A DNA stretch of 13,463 bases from Desulfovibrionaceae bacterium (GTDB taxonomy: Bacteria; Desulfobacterota; Desulfovibrionia; Desulfovibrionales; Desulfovibrionaceae): positions 1 through 13,463 of the forward strand of contig JAUNSE010000027.1 of the NCBI GenBank assembly GCA_030539415.1, read 5' to 3'. Shown one piece after another: positions 1 through 5,442 of this stretch. The position numbers and the translations under genes were made by a program. Numbering within the stretch: position 1 is the stretch's first letter; the number at the start of each line of letters is the position of its first letter. The notes below the pieces were generated by a model, which was not told where the DNA came from, made no database searches, and saw nothing but the letters and a program-made list of their open reading frames with translations.

Positions 1-1336
1 CGGCCAGGGCCAGCAGGCCGGCGGCGCGGCCGTCCACGGTCACGAAGATGACCGAGTCGCCTTCCTGAACATACCTGCCGGCAAGCTCCTTCAGAGTGTC
101 GCCGGGTTCGATGGAAAGAGAGGCAAGCATTTCCATGTTGCCGGCGGAGACGGCATGGCCGTCGACGCTGGCGGTGACACCGCGGCCGGGCAGCATGGCG
201 AAGTCCTGGCCCGCCTGAGGCAGACGGCCGTACTTCTGCCGGAAGCATTCCACAACGGCCTTGCCGAGAGGATGTTCGGAACGCTGCTCGGTGCCGGCGG
301 CAAGCGAGTAGATGTCCTCCTCGGTCCAGCGTTCGTCAATGCTGTGCACGGCCACAACAGCGGGCTTGCCGAAGGTCAGCGTGCCGGTCTTGTCAAAGCA
401 GACCTTGTCCACCGTGGCCAGGCGCTCGAGAGCGTCGCCCTCGCGGACCAGGAAGCGGTGCCTGGTGGCATTGCCGATGGCGGCCATGATGGCTGTGGGC
501 GTGGCCAGAACAAGAGCGCACGGACAGAAGACGACAAGGATGGTGACGGAGCGGAGGATTTCACCGGTGACGAAGTAGCAGCCGAGCGCCGAGACAAGGG
601 CGATGACCACGACCCATGTGGCCCACCGGTCGGCGATGCCGACAATCTTTGCCTTGCCGGCGTCCGCGGACTGCACAAGACGGATCATGCGCTGCAGGGA
701 GCTGTCCTCGCCCACCTTCTCGGCGCGCATGTCGAAGGAGCCGAACTGATTGACCGTGCCGGAGAAGACGTCGTCGCCCTCGCTCTTGTCCACGGGCAGA
801 GACTCGCCGGTCATGACGGCCTGATTGATGGAGGTGGTGCCGGAAAGAATGCGTCCGTCCACGGGGATGGTCTCGCCGGGAAGCACGCGGAGGAGATCGC
901 CCACCTGCACCTTCTCGGCCGGCACAATGGTCTCCGAGCCGTCGCTGCCGACTATGCGGGCGGTTCTGGGCGTCAGGTGCACGAGCTTCTCGATGCCGGC
1001 GCGGGCCTTGGCCACGGTAAGCTCTTCAAGAAGTCCGCCAAGTTGCATGATGACGGCCACCTCGCCGGCAGCGAAGTCTTCGCCGACGATGACAGCAGCC
1101 ACAAGGGCCAGGGAGACGAGCACGTCGGCCTTGATGTCGAAGGCCGTGACAAGCCCGTGAATGGCTGCCAGGATGATGGGCAGACCGCAGAGGACAATGG
1201 CGACCCAGGCCGCGTCAAACGGCAGGGGAATGAGATCGAAGCCGCTGACTATGAGCGCGAGGGCGGAAATGACCAGAAAGACGATGTCGCGTTTTGTTCC
1301 GCCCCAGTCCAGCAGTCGTTCAAGTGCATCCATCAT
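1..1336 (-). CDS. Heavy-metal translocating P1B-type ATPase, C-terminus off the left edge
   Basis: Inner-membrane pump that couples ATP hydrolysis to export of soft metal ions. The frame is open from the ATG at 1336 to the window edge (445 codons seen; family members usually have 600-800). Hydrophobic segments lie near residues 18-38 and 43-64, followed by the VGEDFAAGE-LLEELT region. The actuator motif TGES is at 176-179, the metal-binding CPC of the translocation helix at 271-273 (CPCALVLATP), the phosphorylation motif DKTGT at 315-319, the nucleotide-domain SEHP at 353-356 and GRGV at 384-387. There is no N-terminal heavy-metal-associated domain and no CxxC before the first helix. The start has GAGGAG 8 nt upstream and two ATGs in tandem. 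Upstream lie a CsoR-type operator and a csoR gene, which argues for copper, while the short N-terminus and partly ZntA/CadA-like motif context leave Zn/Cd possible. The specificity residues of the last helices are outside the window. Confidence 0.93.
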   Translation of the reverse strand, partial: MMDALERLLDWGGTKRDIVFLVISALALIVSGFDLIPLPFDAAWVAIVLCGLPIILAAIHGLVTAFDIKADVLVSLALVAAVIVGEDFAAGEVAVIMQLGGLLEELTVAKARAGIEKLVHLTPRTARIVGSDGSETIVPAEKVQVGDLLRVLPGETIPVDGRILSGTTSINQAVMTGESLPVDKSEGDDVFSGTVNQFGSFDMRAEKVGEDSSLQRMIRLVQSADAGKAKIVGIADRWATWVVVIALVSALGCYFVTGEILRSVTILVVFCPCALVLATPTAIMAAIGNATRHRFLVREGDALERLATVDKVCFDKTGTLTFGKPAVVAVHSIDERWTEEDIYSLAAGTEQRSEHPLGKAVVECFRQKYGRLPQAGQDFAMLPGRGVTASVDGHAVSAGNMEMLASLSIEPGDTLKELAGRYVQEGDSVIFVTVDGRAAGLLALA

Positions 1337-1359
1337 GGGAGTTGCTCCTCCAAATAATG

Positions 1360-1375
1360 CCTATACATGTATAGG
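1360..1375. repeat. Perfect 16-bp palindrome in the ATPase leader
   Basis: CCTATACATGTATAGG is identical to its reverse complement and begins 24 nt upstream of the ATPase start codon. It carries the same CCTAT/ATAGG half-sites as the CsoR-like operator at 1427-1450 but lacks that site's G-rich centre. It could be a secondary regulator site or an RNA hairpin just ahead of the ribosome binding site. The palindrome is seen; any role is inference. Confidence 0.5.
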
Positions 1376-1426
1376 TATAAGAAAATGTGCGCGCATACTC
1401 GAAAAAGAAGTCGGGCAGCGGGCGTT

Positions 1427-1450
1427 GATACCTATGGGGGTATAGGTATC
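1427..1450. promoter_or_regulatory. CsoR-type copper operator in the ATPase promoter
   Basis: A 9-bp inverted repeat, GATACCTAT / ATAGGTATC, flanks a GGGGGT centre. This AT-rich dyad around a run of G (C on the other strand) is the known layout of type 2 operators for CsoR/RcnR-family repressors, recalled from the Bacillus copZA site. A consensus -35 box TTGACA lies on the minus strand at 1471-1466, so the operator covers the likely -10 region. No clear -10 hexamer stands out, so the exact promoter is unresolved. The csoR gene ends about 100 bp away. Expected behaviour is repression without copper and release when Cu(I) binds CsoR. Confidence 0.75.
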
Positions 1451-1481
1451 TATTCGCGGGCCCGATGTCAACCGGCTGCGG

Positions 1482-1518
1482 AAAAAAAATCTCCGTCCAT
1501 GCGCGGGCAGGACGGAGA
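1482..1518 (-). terminator. Rho-independent terminator of csoR
   Basis: Read on the minus strand, the 9-bp stem TCTCCGTCC / GGACGGAGA (1518-1510 and 1498-1490, 11-nt loop) is followed by eight T (1489-1482). It lies 37 nt after the csoR stop codon and before the ATPase operator, so csoR and the ATPase gene are probably separate transcripts although they are collinear. Confidence 0.85.
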
Positions 1519-1554
1519 CTGTATATAAGTAGTTGTTTTTTTGCTTAATATTTT

Positions 1555-1827
1555 TTACATATTAGCAAAGCGTTCCACGGCCTTCGTGAAACTGGCTATG
1601 GTCTGTTCGGCATCGCCGTGCTCGAGGCCGTCACGCACGCAGTGGCGGATATGCCCTTCGAGAATGACCTGTCCGACCCTGTGCAGAGCGGACTTGGCGG
1701 CGTTAATCTGCGAGAGGACGTCCTCGCAGGGCACGTCCTGCTCCACCATGCGGTCGATGGCCTGGATCTGTCCGATGATTTTGTTGAGACGGCGGTGAAG
1801 ATTGGGTGCATCCATGCATTGCTTCAT
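1555..1827 (-). CDS. csoR: CsoR-family copper-sensing transcriptional repressor
   Basis: A 90-residue, all-helical repressor of the CsoR/RcnR/FrmR family (DUF156), the usual length. Helix 1 carries the DNA-facing LHRRLNKIIGQIQAIDRM stretch (residues 10-27). Cys34, His59 and Cys63 (spacing H-x3-C) reproduce the Cys-His-Cys Cu(I) ligand set of CsoR; nickel sensors (RcnR) and formaldehyde sensors (FrmR) differ at these places. It should bind DNA as a tetramer or higher form and release it on copper binding. The start at 1827 gives the standard family N-terminus; ATG at 1815 is an alternative. The frame stays open to an ATG at 2010, but that extension is low-complexity, Arg/Pro-rich and not family-like. 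No strong Shine-Dalgarno precedes either start. The likely target is the operator upstream of the metal ATPase. Confidence 0.9.
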   Translation of the reverse strand: MKQCMDAPNLHRRLNKIIGQIQAIDRMVEQDVPCEDVLSQINAAKSALHRVGQVILEGHIRHCVRDGLEHGDAEQTIASFTKAVERFANM

Positions 1828-2294
1828 CAAAAATCGGCGTCTTGCCCCTGCGGTGAGGGGAGGCGCCGCCTCCATGCGGCTGAATATTGTGTCCGCTCCC
1901 GTCCGTGCGGGCAGGGCCGGCCCCGCTGCCCGCGGAATGCGCCTGCGGCCCCCTGTGTCCGGATGAAGGAGCTGTCGTGTTCCCTTCTGGTCTGACCTAC
2001 TTGGAAACACAGATTTTTCTATATGAAATCAGCTTCAATCACAAGCGCCGGCCTTCTTTGCGCGGAACGGCTCGGACGACGGCAGGCCTGTCCGCTCTGG
2101 TCAGGGAGCGTTTCTGGCGGAGCGAAATGCGTATTTTCTCTTGCCAACGAACCGACAATAGGATATGGCAATCCTCCCAATAATAAAGCACATCAGAGCA
2201 GCTGCCCGGGGTGCCCCGGCCTCAGGAATCCTTCCTCGGGCTGCGGTAGAAGGGCTTGGGCTCTGATGGAAGTAGAACCCTGGAGGTTTTTATC
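1828..2294. other. Intergenic region between divergent csoR and rpsB
   Basis: 467 bp without a convincing gene. Nearest csoR are G/C-rich inverted repeats: CCCCT/AGGGG around 1848-1862 and a stronger hairpin at 1907-1933 (GCGGGCAG / CTGCCCGC). A TATAGA hexamer at 2023-2018 on minus could be the csoR -10 box. On plus, TTGCCA (2141-2146) and TATGGC (2164-2169) with a 17-bp spacer are a weak candidate rpsB promoter. The last 100 bp form the structured rpsB leader. Confidence 0.5.
2198..2244 (+). promoter_or_regulatory. Possible structured leader of rpsB
   Basis: An outer stem GCAGC (2198-2202) / GCTGC (2240-2244) encloses a tight hairpin CCGGG-gtgc-CCCGG (2206-2219) and an imperfect AGGAA/TTCCT pairing. 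It ends about 50 nt before the rpsB start. Ribosomal protein S2 represses its own mRNA through leader structures in several bacterial groups, so an S2 binding site is plausible, but I do not recognise this as a described motif. Confidence 0.35.
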
Positions 2295-3038
2295 ATGGCT
2301 TACGTTACCATGAAGCAGATGCTGGAAACCGGCGTCCACTTCGGCCACCAGACGCGTCGCTGGAATCCCAAGATGCGTCCCTACATCTTCGGCGCCCGCA
2401 ACGGCATCCATATCATCGACCTGCAGCAGACCGTGAAGCTGTTCCGCGTGGCCTATGACAAGGTTGTCGACACTGTGGCCAAGGGCGGCAAGGTGCTCTT
2501 CATCGGCACCAAGCGTCAGGCTCAGGAGTCCGTGGCCGCCGAGGCCACCCGCGCCAACCAGTACTACGTGAGCAACCGCTGGATGGGCGGCACGCTGACC
2601 AACTTCGTCACCATTCAGAAGAGCGTTGACCGTCTGAAGAAGCTTGAAGGCATGTTCGCCGACGGCTCCATCAACCGCTACCAGAAGAAGGAAATCCTCC
2701 TCCTCCAGCGCGAGCTGCAGAAGCTCGAGCAGGCTCTGGGCGGCATCAAGAACATGGAGCGCCTGCCCCAGCTGGCCTTCATCATCGACCCCAACCGTGA
2801 AGACATCGCCGTCAAGGAATGCCGCAAGCTCGGTATCCCGATTGTTGCCGTGACCGACACCAACTGCGATCCCGACCTCATTGACTACATCATCCCCGGC
2901 AATGACGACGCCATCCGCGCCATCAAGCTCTTCGTGGGCTCCTTTGCCGAGGCCTGCATCGAGGGCGAGGCTGCCGCCAGCGACAAGGGTTCCGCCGAGG
3001 AAGCCATGGAAAAGGCTGCTGAAGCTGTCGCCGAGTAG
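2295..3038 (+). CDS. rpsB: 30S ribosomal protein S2
   Basis: Structural protein of the small ribosomal subunit head/body junction, needed for S1 binding and initiation. 247 residues, normal for the family. Signatures are GVHFGHQTRRWNPKM (13-27), YIFGARNGIHIIDLQQT (30-46), FIGTKRQA (69-76), NRWMGGTLTNF (94-104) and the C-terminal CDPDLIDYIIPGNDDAIRAI block. The last ~25 residues are an Ala/Glu-rich tail. The ATG at 2295 has GGAGG 8 nt upstream and gives the canonical MAYVTMKQMLE start; an in-frame ATG at 2256 is rejected because it lies upstream of the ribosome binding site. The gene is followed after 89 bp by tsf, the usual bacterial pairing. Confidence 0.98.
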   Translation: MAYVTMKQMLETGVHFGHQTRRWNPKMRPYIFGARNGIHIIDLQQTVKLFRVAYDKVVDTVAKGGKVLFIGTKRQAQESVAAEATRANQYYVSNRWMGGTLTNFVTIQKSVDRLKKLEGMFADGSINRYQKKEILLLQRELQKLEQALGGIKNMERLPQLAFIIDPNREDIAVKECRKLGIPIVAVTDTNCDPDLIDYIIPGNDDAIRAIKLFVGSFAEACIEGEAAASDKGSAEEAMEKAAEAVAE

Positions 3039-3066
3039 ACATTCTTTTCTTAATTCCGACTGTACC

Positions 3067-3101
3067 GGGCAGCGTCGTCGCCAACAACGACGATGCTGCC
3101 C
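3067..3101 (+). other. Strong hairpin between rpsB and tsf
   Basis: A 14-bp stem (3067-3080 with 3088-3101, one G-U pair, 7-nt loop CCAACAA) ends 26 nt before the tsf start and 15 nt before its Shine-Dalgarno. No T-run follows (CTTGCTTGAC), so it is not a classic terminator. It could act as a partial attenuator, an RNA processing site or a 3' stabiliser that sets the S2 to EF-Ts ratio. Confidence 0.7.
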
Positions 3102-3127
3102 TTGCTTGACAAATCAAGGAGACTGCA

Positions 3128-4000
3128 ATGGCGATTACCGCTTCAATGGTGAAAGAGCTGCGCGAGAGAACCGGCGCCGGCATGATGGACTGCAAGAAAG
3201 CCCTGGTGGAAGTTGACGGCGACATGGAAAAGGCCATCGACTATCTGCGCGAAAAGGGCATGGCCAAGGCTGCCAAGAAGGCCGGCCGCGCCACCAGCGA
3301 AGGTCTGGTTGTCCTGTCTGCCAGCGCCGATGGCAAGAAGGTCGCCCTGGCCTCTCTGCAGTGCGAAACCGACTTCGTTTCCCGCGGCGACGACTTCAAG
3401 GGCTTTGCCGCGAAGGTGGCCGACACCGTTCTCGAGAACAAGCCCGCCGATGCCGAGGCCCTGCAGGCCCTGGTTGGCGAGGAGCTGCAGAACCTGATCG
3501 CCAAGACCGGCGAAAACATGCGTCTTGGCCAGTTCTGCTGCCATGAATGCTCCGACACCGAGCTCGCCGGCACGTATCTGCACGTGACCACCGGCAAGCT
3601 GGGCGTTGTGGTCAAGATGAGCGTGGGCAAGCCCGAGACGGCCGCCAACGAGGAAGTGAAGAAGCTGGCCCAGGAAATTGCCATGCAGGCCGCCGCTCTG
3701 CGTCCCATGGCTCTGGACCGCGACAGCCTCGACCCGGCCGTTATCGAGCGCGAGCGCGCCGTGTACCGCGAAAAGGCGAAGAACGACGGCAAGCCCGAGA
3801 AGATCATCGACAAGATCGCCGAAGGCGCCGTGGTCAAGTTCTGCAAGGATGTCTGCCTGATGGATCAGGCCTACATCCGCGACGACAAGAAGACCATTTC
3901 CCAGCTGGTTGCCGAGACCGCCAAGGCCGTGGGCGACACCATCAAGGTGCTTTCCTTCGACCGCATCGAGCTCACCGCCGAGGAAGCTCCTCAGGAATAA
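3128..4000 (+). CDS. tsf: Elongation factor Ts
   Basis: Nucleotide exchange factor that regenerates EF-Tu-GTP during translation. 290 residues, normal for the family. The N-terminal UBA-like module (about 1-55) carries the signature VKELRERTGAGMMDCKKAL (8-26); the core TDFV motif is at 81-84 within LQCETDFVSRGDDF, and a second repeat ends near FDRIEL. AAGGAG lies 6 nt before the ATG. There are seven cysteines, including a CCHEC cluster at 137-141 and C239/C243; Cys22 and Cys79 are usual in the family, the others seem less so. It is co-directional with rpsB and followed by a strong terminator, so the operon ends here. The pyrH and frr genes that often come next in bacteria are absent. Confidence 0.98.
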   Translation: MAITASMVKELRERTGAGMMDCKKALVEVDGDMEKAIDYLREKGMAKAAKKAGRATSEGLVVLSASADGKKVALASLQCETDFVSRGDDFKGFAAKVADTVLENKPADAEALQALVGEELQNLIAKTGENMRLGQFCCHECSDTELAGTYLHVTTGKLGVVVKMSVGKPETAANEEVKKLAQEIAMQAAALRPMALDRDSLDPAVIERERAVYREKAKNDGKPEKIIDKIAEGAVVKFCKDVCLMDQAYIRDDKKTISQLVAETAKAVGDTIKVLSFDRIELTAEEAPQE

Positions 4001-4057
4001 CCTACTGGAAATCAGGGTATAAATCCTTCTCGGCAGTCGCTTTGCCACAATGAAATC

Positions 4058-4086
4058 AAAAAGGGAGACTATGTTCTCCCTTTTTT
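4058..4086 (+). terminator. Rho-independent terminator of rpsB-tsf
   Basis: Stem GGGAGA / TCTCCC (4063-4068 and 4075-4080, loop CTATGT), lengthened by an A-run (4058-4062) pairing with the T-run (4081-4086). It lies about 60 nt after the tsf stop. The flanking A-run means it could also work on the minus strand. Confidence 0.9.
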
Positions 4087-4322
4087 CATGTTCTACTAAC
4101 AGCCAAAATATAACTGTATATAAGACTGTTTTCTGCTACTATAAAGTATAACTTGCGTATTATTCTGAAATTATAGGAACCAACTTAATGATTGTATGAA
4201 ACAAGTGCATACTGTTGCCGCTTGTGAAAAAAATTTCTAATTGCAATAGGTAGATCAAAAATTTATTTGACAGTATCCAAATTCTGCTCTATCTGATTCA
4301 TACAACGAATAAGGAGACAGAA
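4087..4322. other. AT-rich intergenic island upstream of the orphan HTH gene
   Basis: 236 bp that are visibly far more AT-rich than the surrounding coding DNA, with several TATAA-like words (4110-4150) and poly-A/T tracts. No open reading frame, no tRNA and no obvious terminal repeat is seen. Together with the transposase-like gene that follows, it suggests a junction of acquired DNA, but AT-richness alone is also typical of promoter regions. Confidence 0.5.
4267..4295 (+). promoter_or_regulatory. Candidate sigma-70 promoter of the orphan HTH gene
   Basis: A perfect TTGACA (4267-4272), a 17-bp spacer and TATCTG (4290-4295, three matches to TATAAT). It would start transcription a few bases before AAGGAG at 4311-4316, giving a very short leader. 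It is the best -35 box in the AT-rich island. Confidence 0.5.
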
Positions 4323-4790
4323 ATGCTCGGCAGACCAAGAAAAAATCCGCTTGTGCTCAGCCCTGAGGAGCGTGAAGCCCTTGAGACGATTGCCCTCAGC
4401 AAGACTCAATCACAGCGTTTGATACAGGGGGCAAAGATTATCCTTGCCTCTGTCGATGGCCGCACCAACAGGGAAGTGGCGGCAAGCGTCCGCATGTCGG
4501 AAAGCTATGTGGCCCAGTTCCTGCGCAAGGTGCCGGTTCTCGGACCTCTTGCCGCATTGAGGGAACTGCCGCAGACCACGCATCCTCTCCGCATCTCCAA
4601 GGAGGCGCGTGCATGGGTGCGCGAGCTCCACGCAGACGGTCCCAGAGCGGTCATCGGCGCCGAAGCTCCGGAAAGCTGGAGTATGGACTCGCTTGCCAAG
4701 TACGCCCGCGAGCATTGCGAGGAGCATGGCTTTCCCCAGCTGAAGGCCGTGGCCAAGTCCACCGTCTGGCACATCCTCTCGGAACAGTAG
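4323..4790 (+). CDS. Orphan HTH protein like the DNA-binding half of IS630 transposases
   Basis: 155 residues. Residues 12-70 (LSPEER...GRTNREVAASVRMSESYVAQFLRKV) match the first helix-turn-helix of IS630/Tc1-like transposases, and 119-152 (WSMDSLAKYA...AKSTVWHIL) look like the second, winged HTH that binds transposon ends. The DDE catalytic domain that should follow is missing: the frame stops cleanly at 4790 and no downstream frame shows the expected DPdF...DEK-type sequence. The N-terminus GRPRK (3-7) resembles an AT-hook, which would contact minor-groove AT tracts such as those just upstream. AAGGAG lies 6 nt before the ATG, a candidate promoter precedes it and a terminator follows, so it looks like an expressed solo gene. 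It may be a transposase remnant or a domesticated regulator. No IS ends were found. Function unknown. Confidence 0.8.
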   Translation: MLGRPRKNPLVLSPEEREALETIALSKTQSQRLIQGAKIILASVDGRTNREVAASVRMSESYVAQFLRKVPVLGPLAALRELPQTTHPLRISKEARAWVRELHADGPRAVIGAEAPESWSMDSLAKYAREHCEEHGFPQLKAVAKSTVWHILSEQ

Positions 4791-4955
4791 GCCGGACTCT
4801 CCGCTTTGCGGGAGCAGGTCGACTGTCGGTTCCGTGCGGACAGCTGACCCGTCTTTCGGTGTGCATGGACCGGTATGGCATGCATTTCTGCTGACGCATA
4901 GGCAGTGTGCATTCTCTTTCCATACGGCAGAGCGAGTGAACGGCATGATAACAAG

Positions 4956-4989
4956 AAAGCCCCGTGGTGTTAGCAGCGCGGGGCTTTTT
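4956..4989 (+). terminator. Rho-independent terminator after the orphan HTH gene
   Basis: AAAGCCCCG (4956-4964) pairs with CGGGGCTTT (4979-4987); inner pairs around a TTAG loop extend the stem, and five T follow the G/C part. It is the first terminator downstream of the HTH gene, 165 nt after its stop codon. Confidence 0.8.
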
Positions 4990-5000
4990 GCGTATTGTCA

Positions 5001-5042
5001 GCACGCATCCCGTCCGCACGGGATTGCGGACGGGATGCGTGC
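5001..5042. repeat. 17-bp perfect inverted repeat with an alternative fold
   Basis: GCACGCATCCCGTCCGC (5001-5017) is the exact reverse complement of 5026-5042, with an 8-nt spacer ACGGGATT. The spacer repeats part of the right arm: ACGGGAT occurs at 5018-5024 and 5030-5036, and either copy can pair with ATCCCGT at 5007-5013. A short hairpin (loop CCGC) and the long hairpin therefore exclude each other. No T-run follows on either strand. It may be a REP-like extragenic palindrome, a protein site or an RNA switch element. Confidence 0.75.
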
Positions 5043-5178
5043 CGTGTCCGCCCGCGATGCGGTAAGCAGAGTCCTGCCTCTTTTCCACGCAGACTGTCCA
5101 TCCCTCACGGACGCATCGGCTGACGCAGGATCGGCCGGGATTTTCCGGCAGGGCGCAGAAGCAGACGGCAGGAGCGGC

Positions 5179-5212
5179 AAAAAAAAGCGGCCGTGTATTT
5201 TGTACAGGCCGC
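5179..5212 (-). terminator. Rho-independent terminator of the tRNA-Leu gene
   Basis: Read on minus, GCGGCC (5212-5207) and GGCCGC (5192-5187) pair, with TGTA/TACA pairing inside and a TTTTG loop region, followed by eight T (5186-5179). It lies 24 nt after the tRNA 3' end. Confidence 0.88.
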
Positions 5213-5236
5213 GTCATGCTGCGTTTGTCTGCTTTT

Positions 5237-5322
5237 TGGTGCCGCAGGCCAGACTCGAACTGGCACAGCCAGGGGCCGGGAGATTTTAAGTCTCCTGTGT
5301 CTACCGGTTTCACCACTGCGGC
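5237..5322 (-). tRNA. tRNA-Leu (anticodon UAA)
   Basis: 86 nt including an encoded CCA end. The acceptor stem GCCGCAG / CTGCGGC is perfect; the anticodon arm GGAGA-CTTAAAA-TCTCC gives anticodon TAA, decoding UUA and UUG. The T arm contains GTTCGAGTC, and a long variable arm follows the anticodon stem, as in class II tRNAs (Leu, Ser, Tyr). The D-loop GGT is present. It is a single-gene transcript with its own terminator. It is not linked functionally to the leu genes at the right end. Confidence 0.97.
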
Positions 5323-5331
5323 TTTCTGAGT

Positions 5332-5337
5332 AGTATA
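5332..5337 (-). promoter_or_regulatory. Candidate -10 box of the tRNA-Leu promoter
   Basis: TATACT (five of six matches to TATAAT) on the minus strand ends 9 nt before the mature tRNA 5' end. No good -35 hexamer is seen at the usual distance, so the promoter is only partly supported. Confidence 0.4.
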
Positions 5338-5442
5338 CCGACAAAAACAAGGAAGCGCGAGTTTTTTTTGCCCGCGAGCCGGACGGCATCCGGCGCGGTC
5401 TGCGGACAACCCGCTGCTTTCCGATGAAGGAGCAAGAACTAG

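Larger units (their letters stand above)
4791..5178. other. Long non-coding stretch between the HTH gene and the tRNA terminator
   Basis: About 390 bp without a supportable gene. It holds the terminator at 4956-4989 and the inverted repeat at 5001-5042, described separately. The 165 bp between the HTH stop and that terminator could be a long 3' untranslated region or a small RNA; no promoter is clear enough to decide. Confidence 0.4.

Noticed and set aside
155..1357. 400-codon open frame on plus over the ATPase gene
   Set aside because: Its sequence is low-complexity (Gly/Asp/His-rich), it has no family resemblance, and the minus strand encodes an unmistakable P-type ATPase. It is a by-product of high GC in third codon positions.
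1828..2010. N-terminal extension of CsoR starting at 2010
   Set aside because: The family begins close to the ATG at 1827; the extra residues are Arg/Pro-rich and include no conserved block.
2198..2290. SRP 4.5S RNA or other known small RNA upstream of rpsB
   Set aside because: The conserved SRP tetraloop and GGTCAGGTCCGGAAGGAAGC-like core are absent; the structure fits an mRNA leader better.
3143..4048. 301-codon open frame on minus opposite tsf
   Set aside because: Leu/Gly/His-rich antisense of a clear EF-Ts gene, with no ribosome binding site or family features.
4791..4950. Remains of the IS630 catalytic domain after the HTH gene
   Set aside because: None of the three plus frames shows the DDE-type motifs (DE-K, final E region), and no frameshift restores similarity.
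5237..5322. tRNA-Leu as a regulatory partner of the leu genes (attenuator or T-box)
   Set aside because: It is 5 kb away with its own promoter and terminator, and the start of the leu operon lies outside the window, so nothing supports a link.
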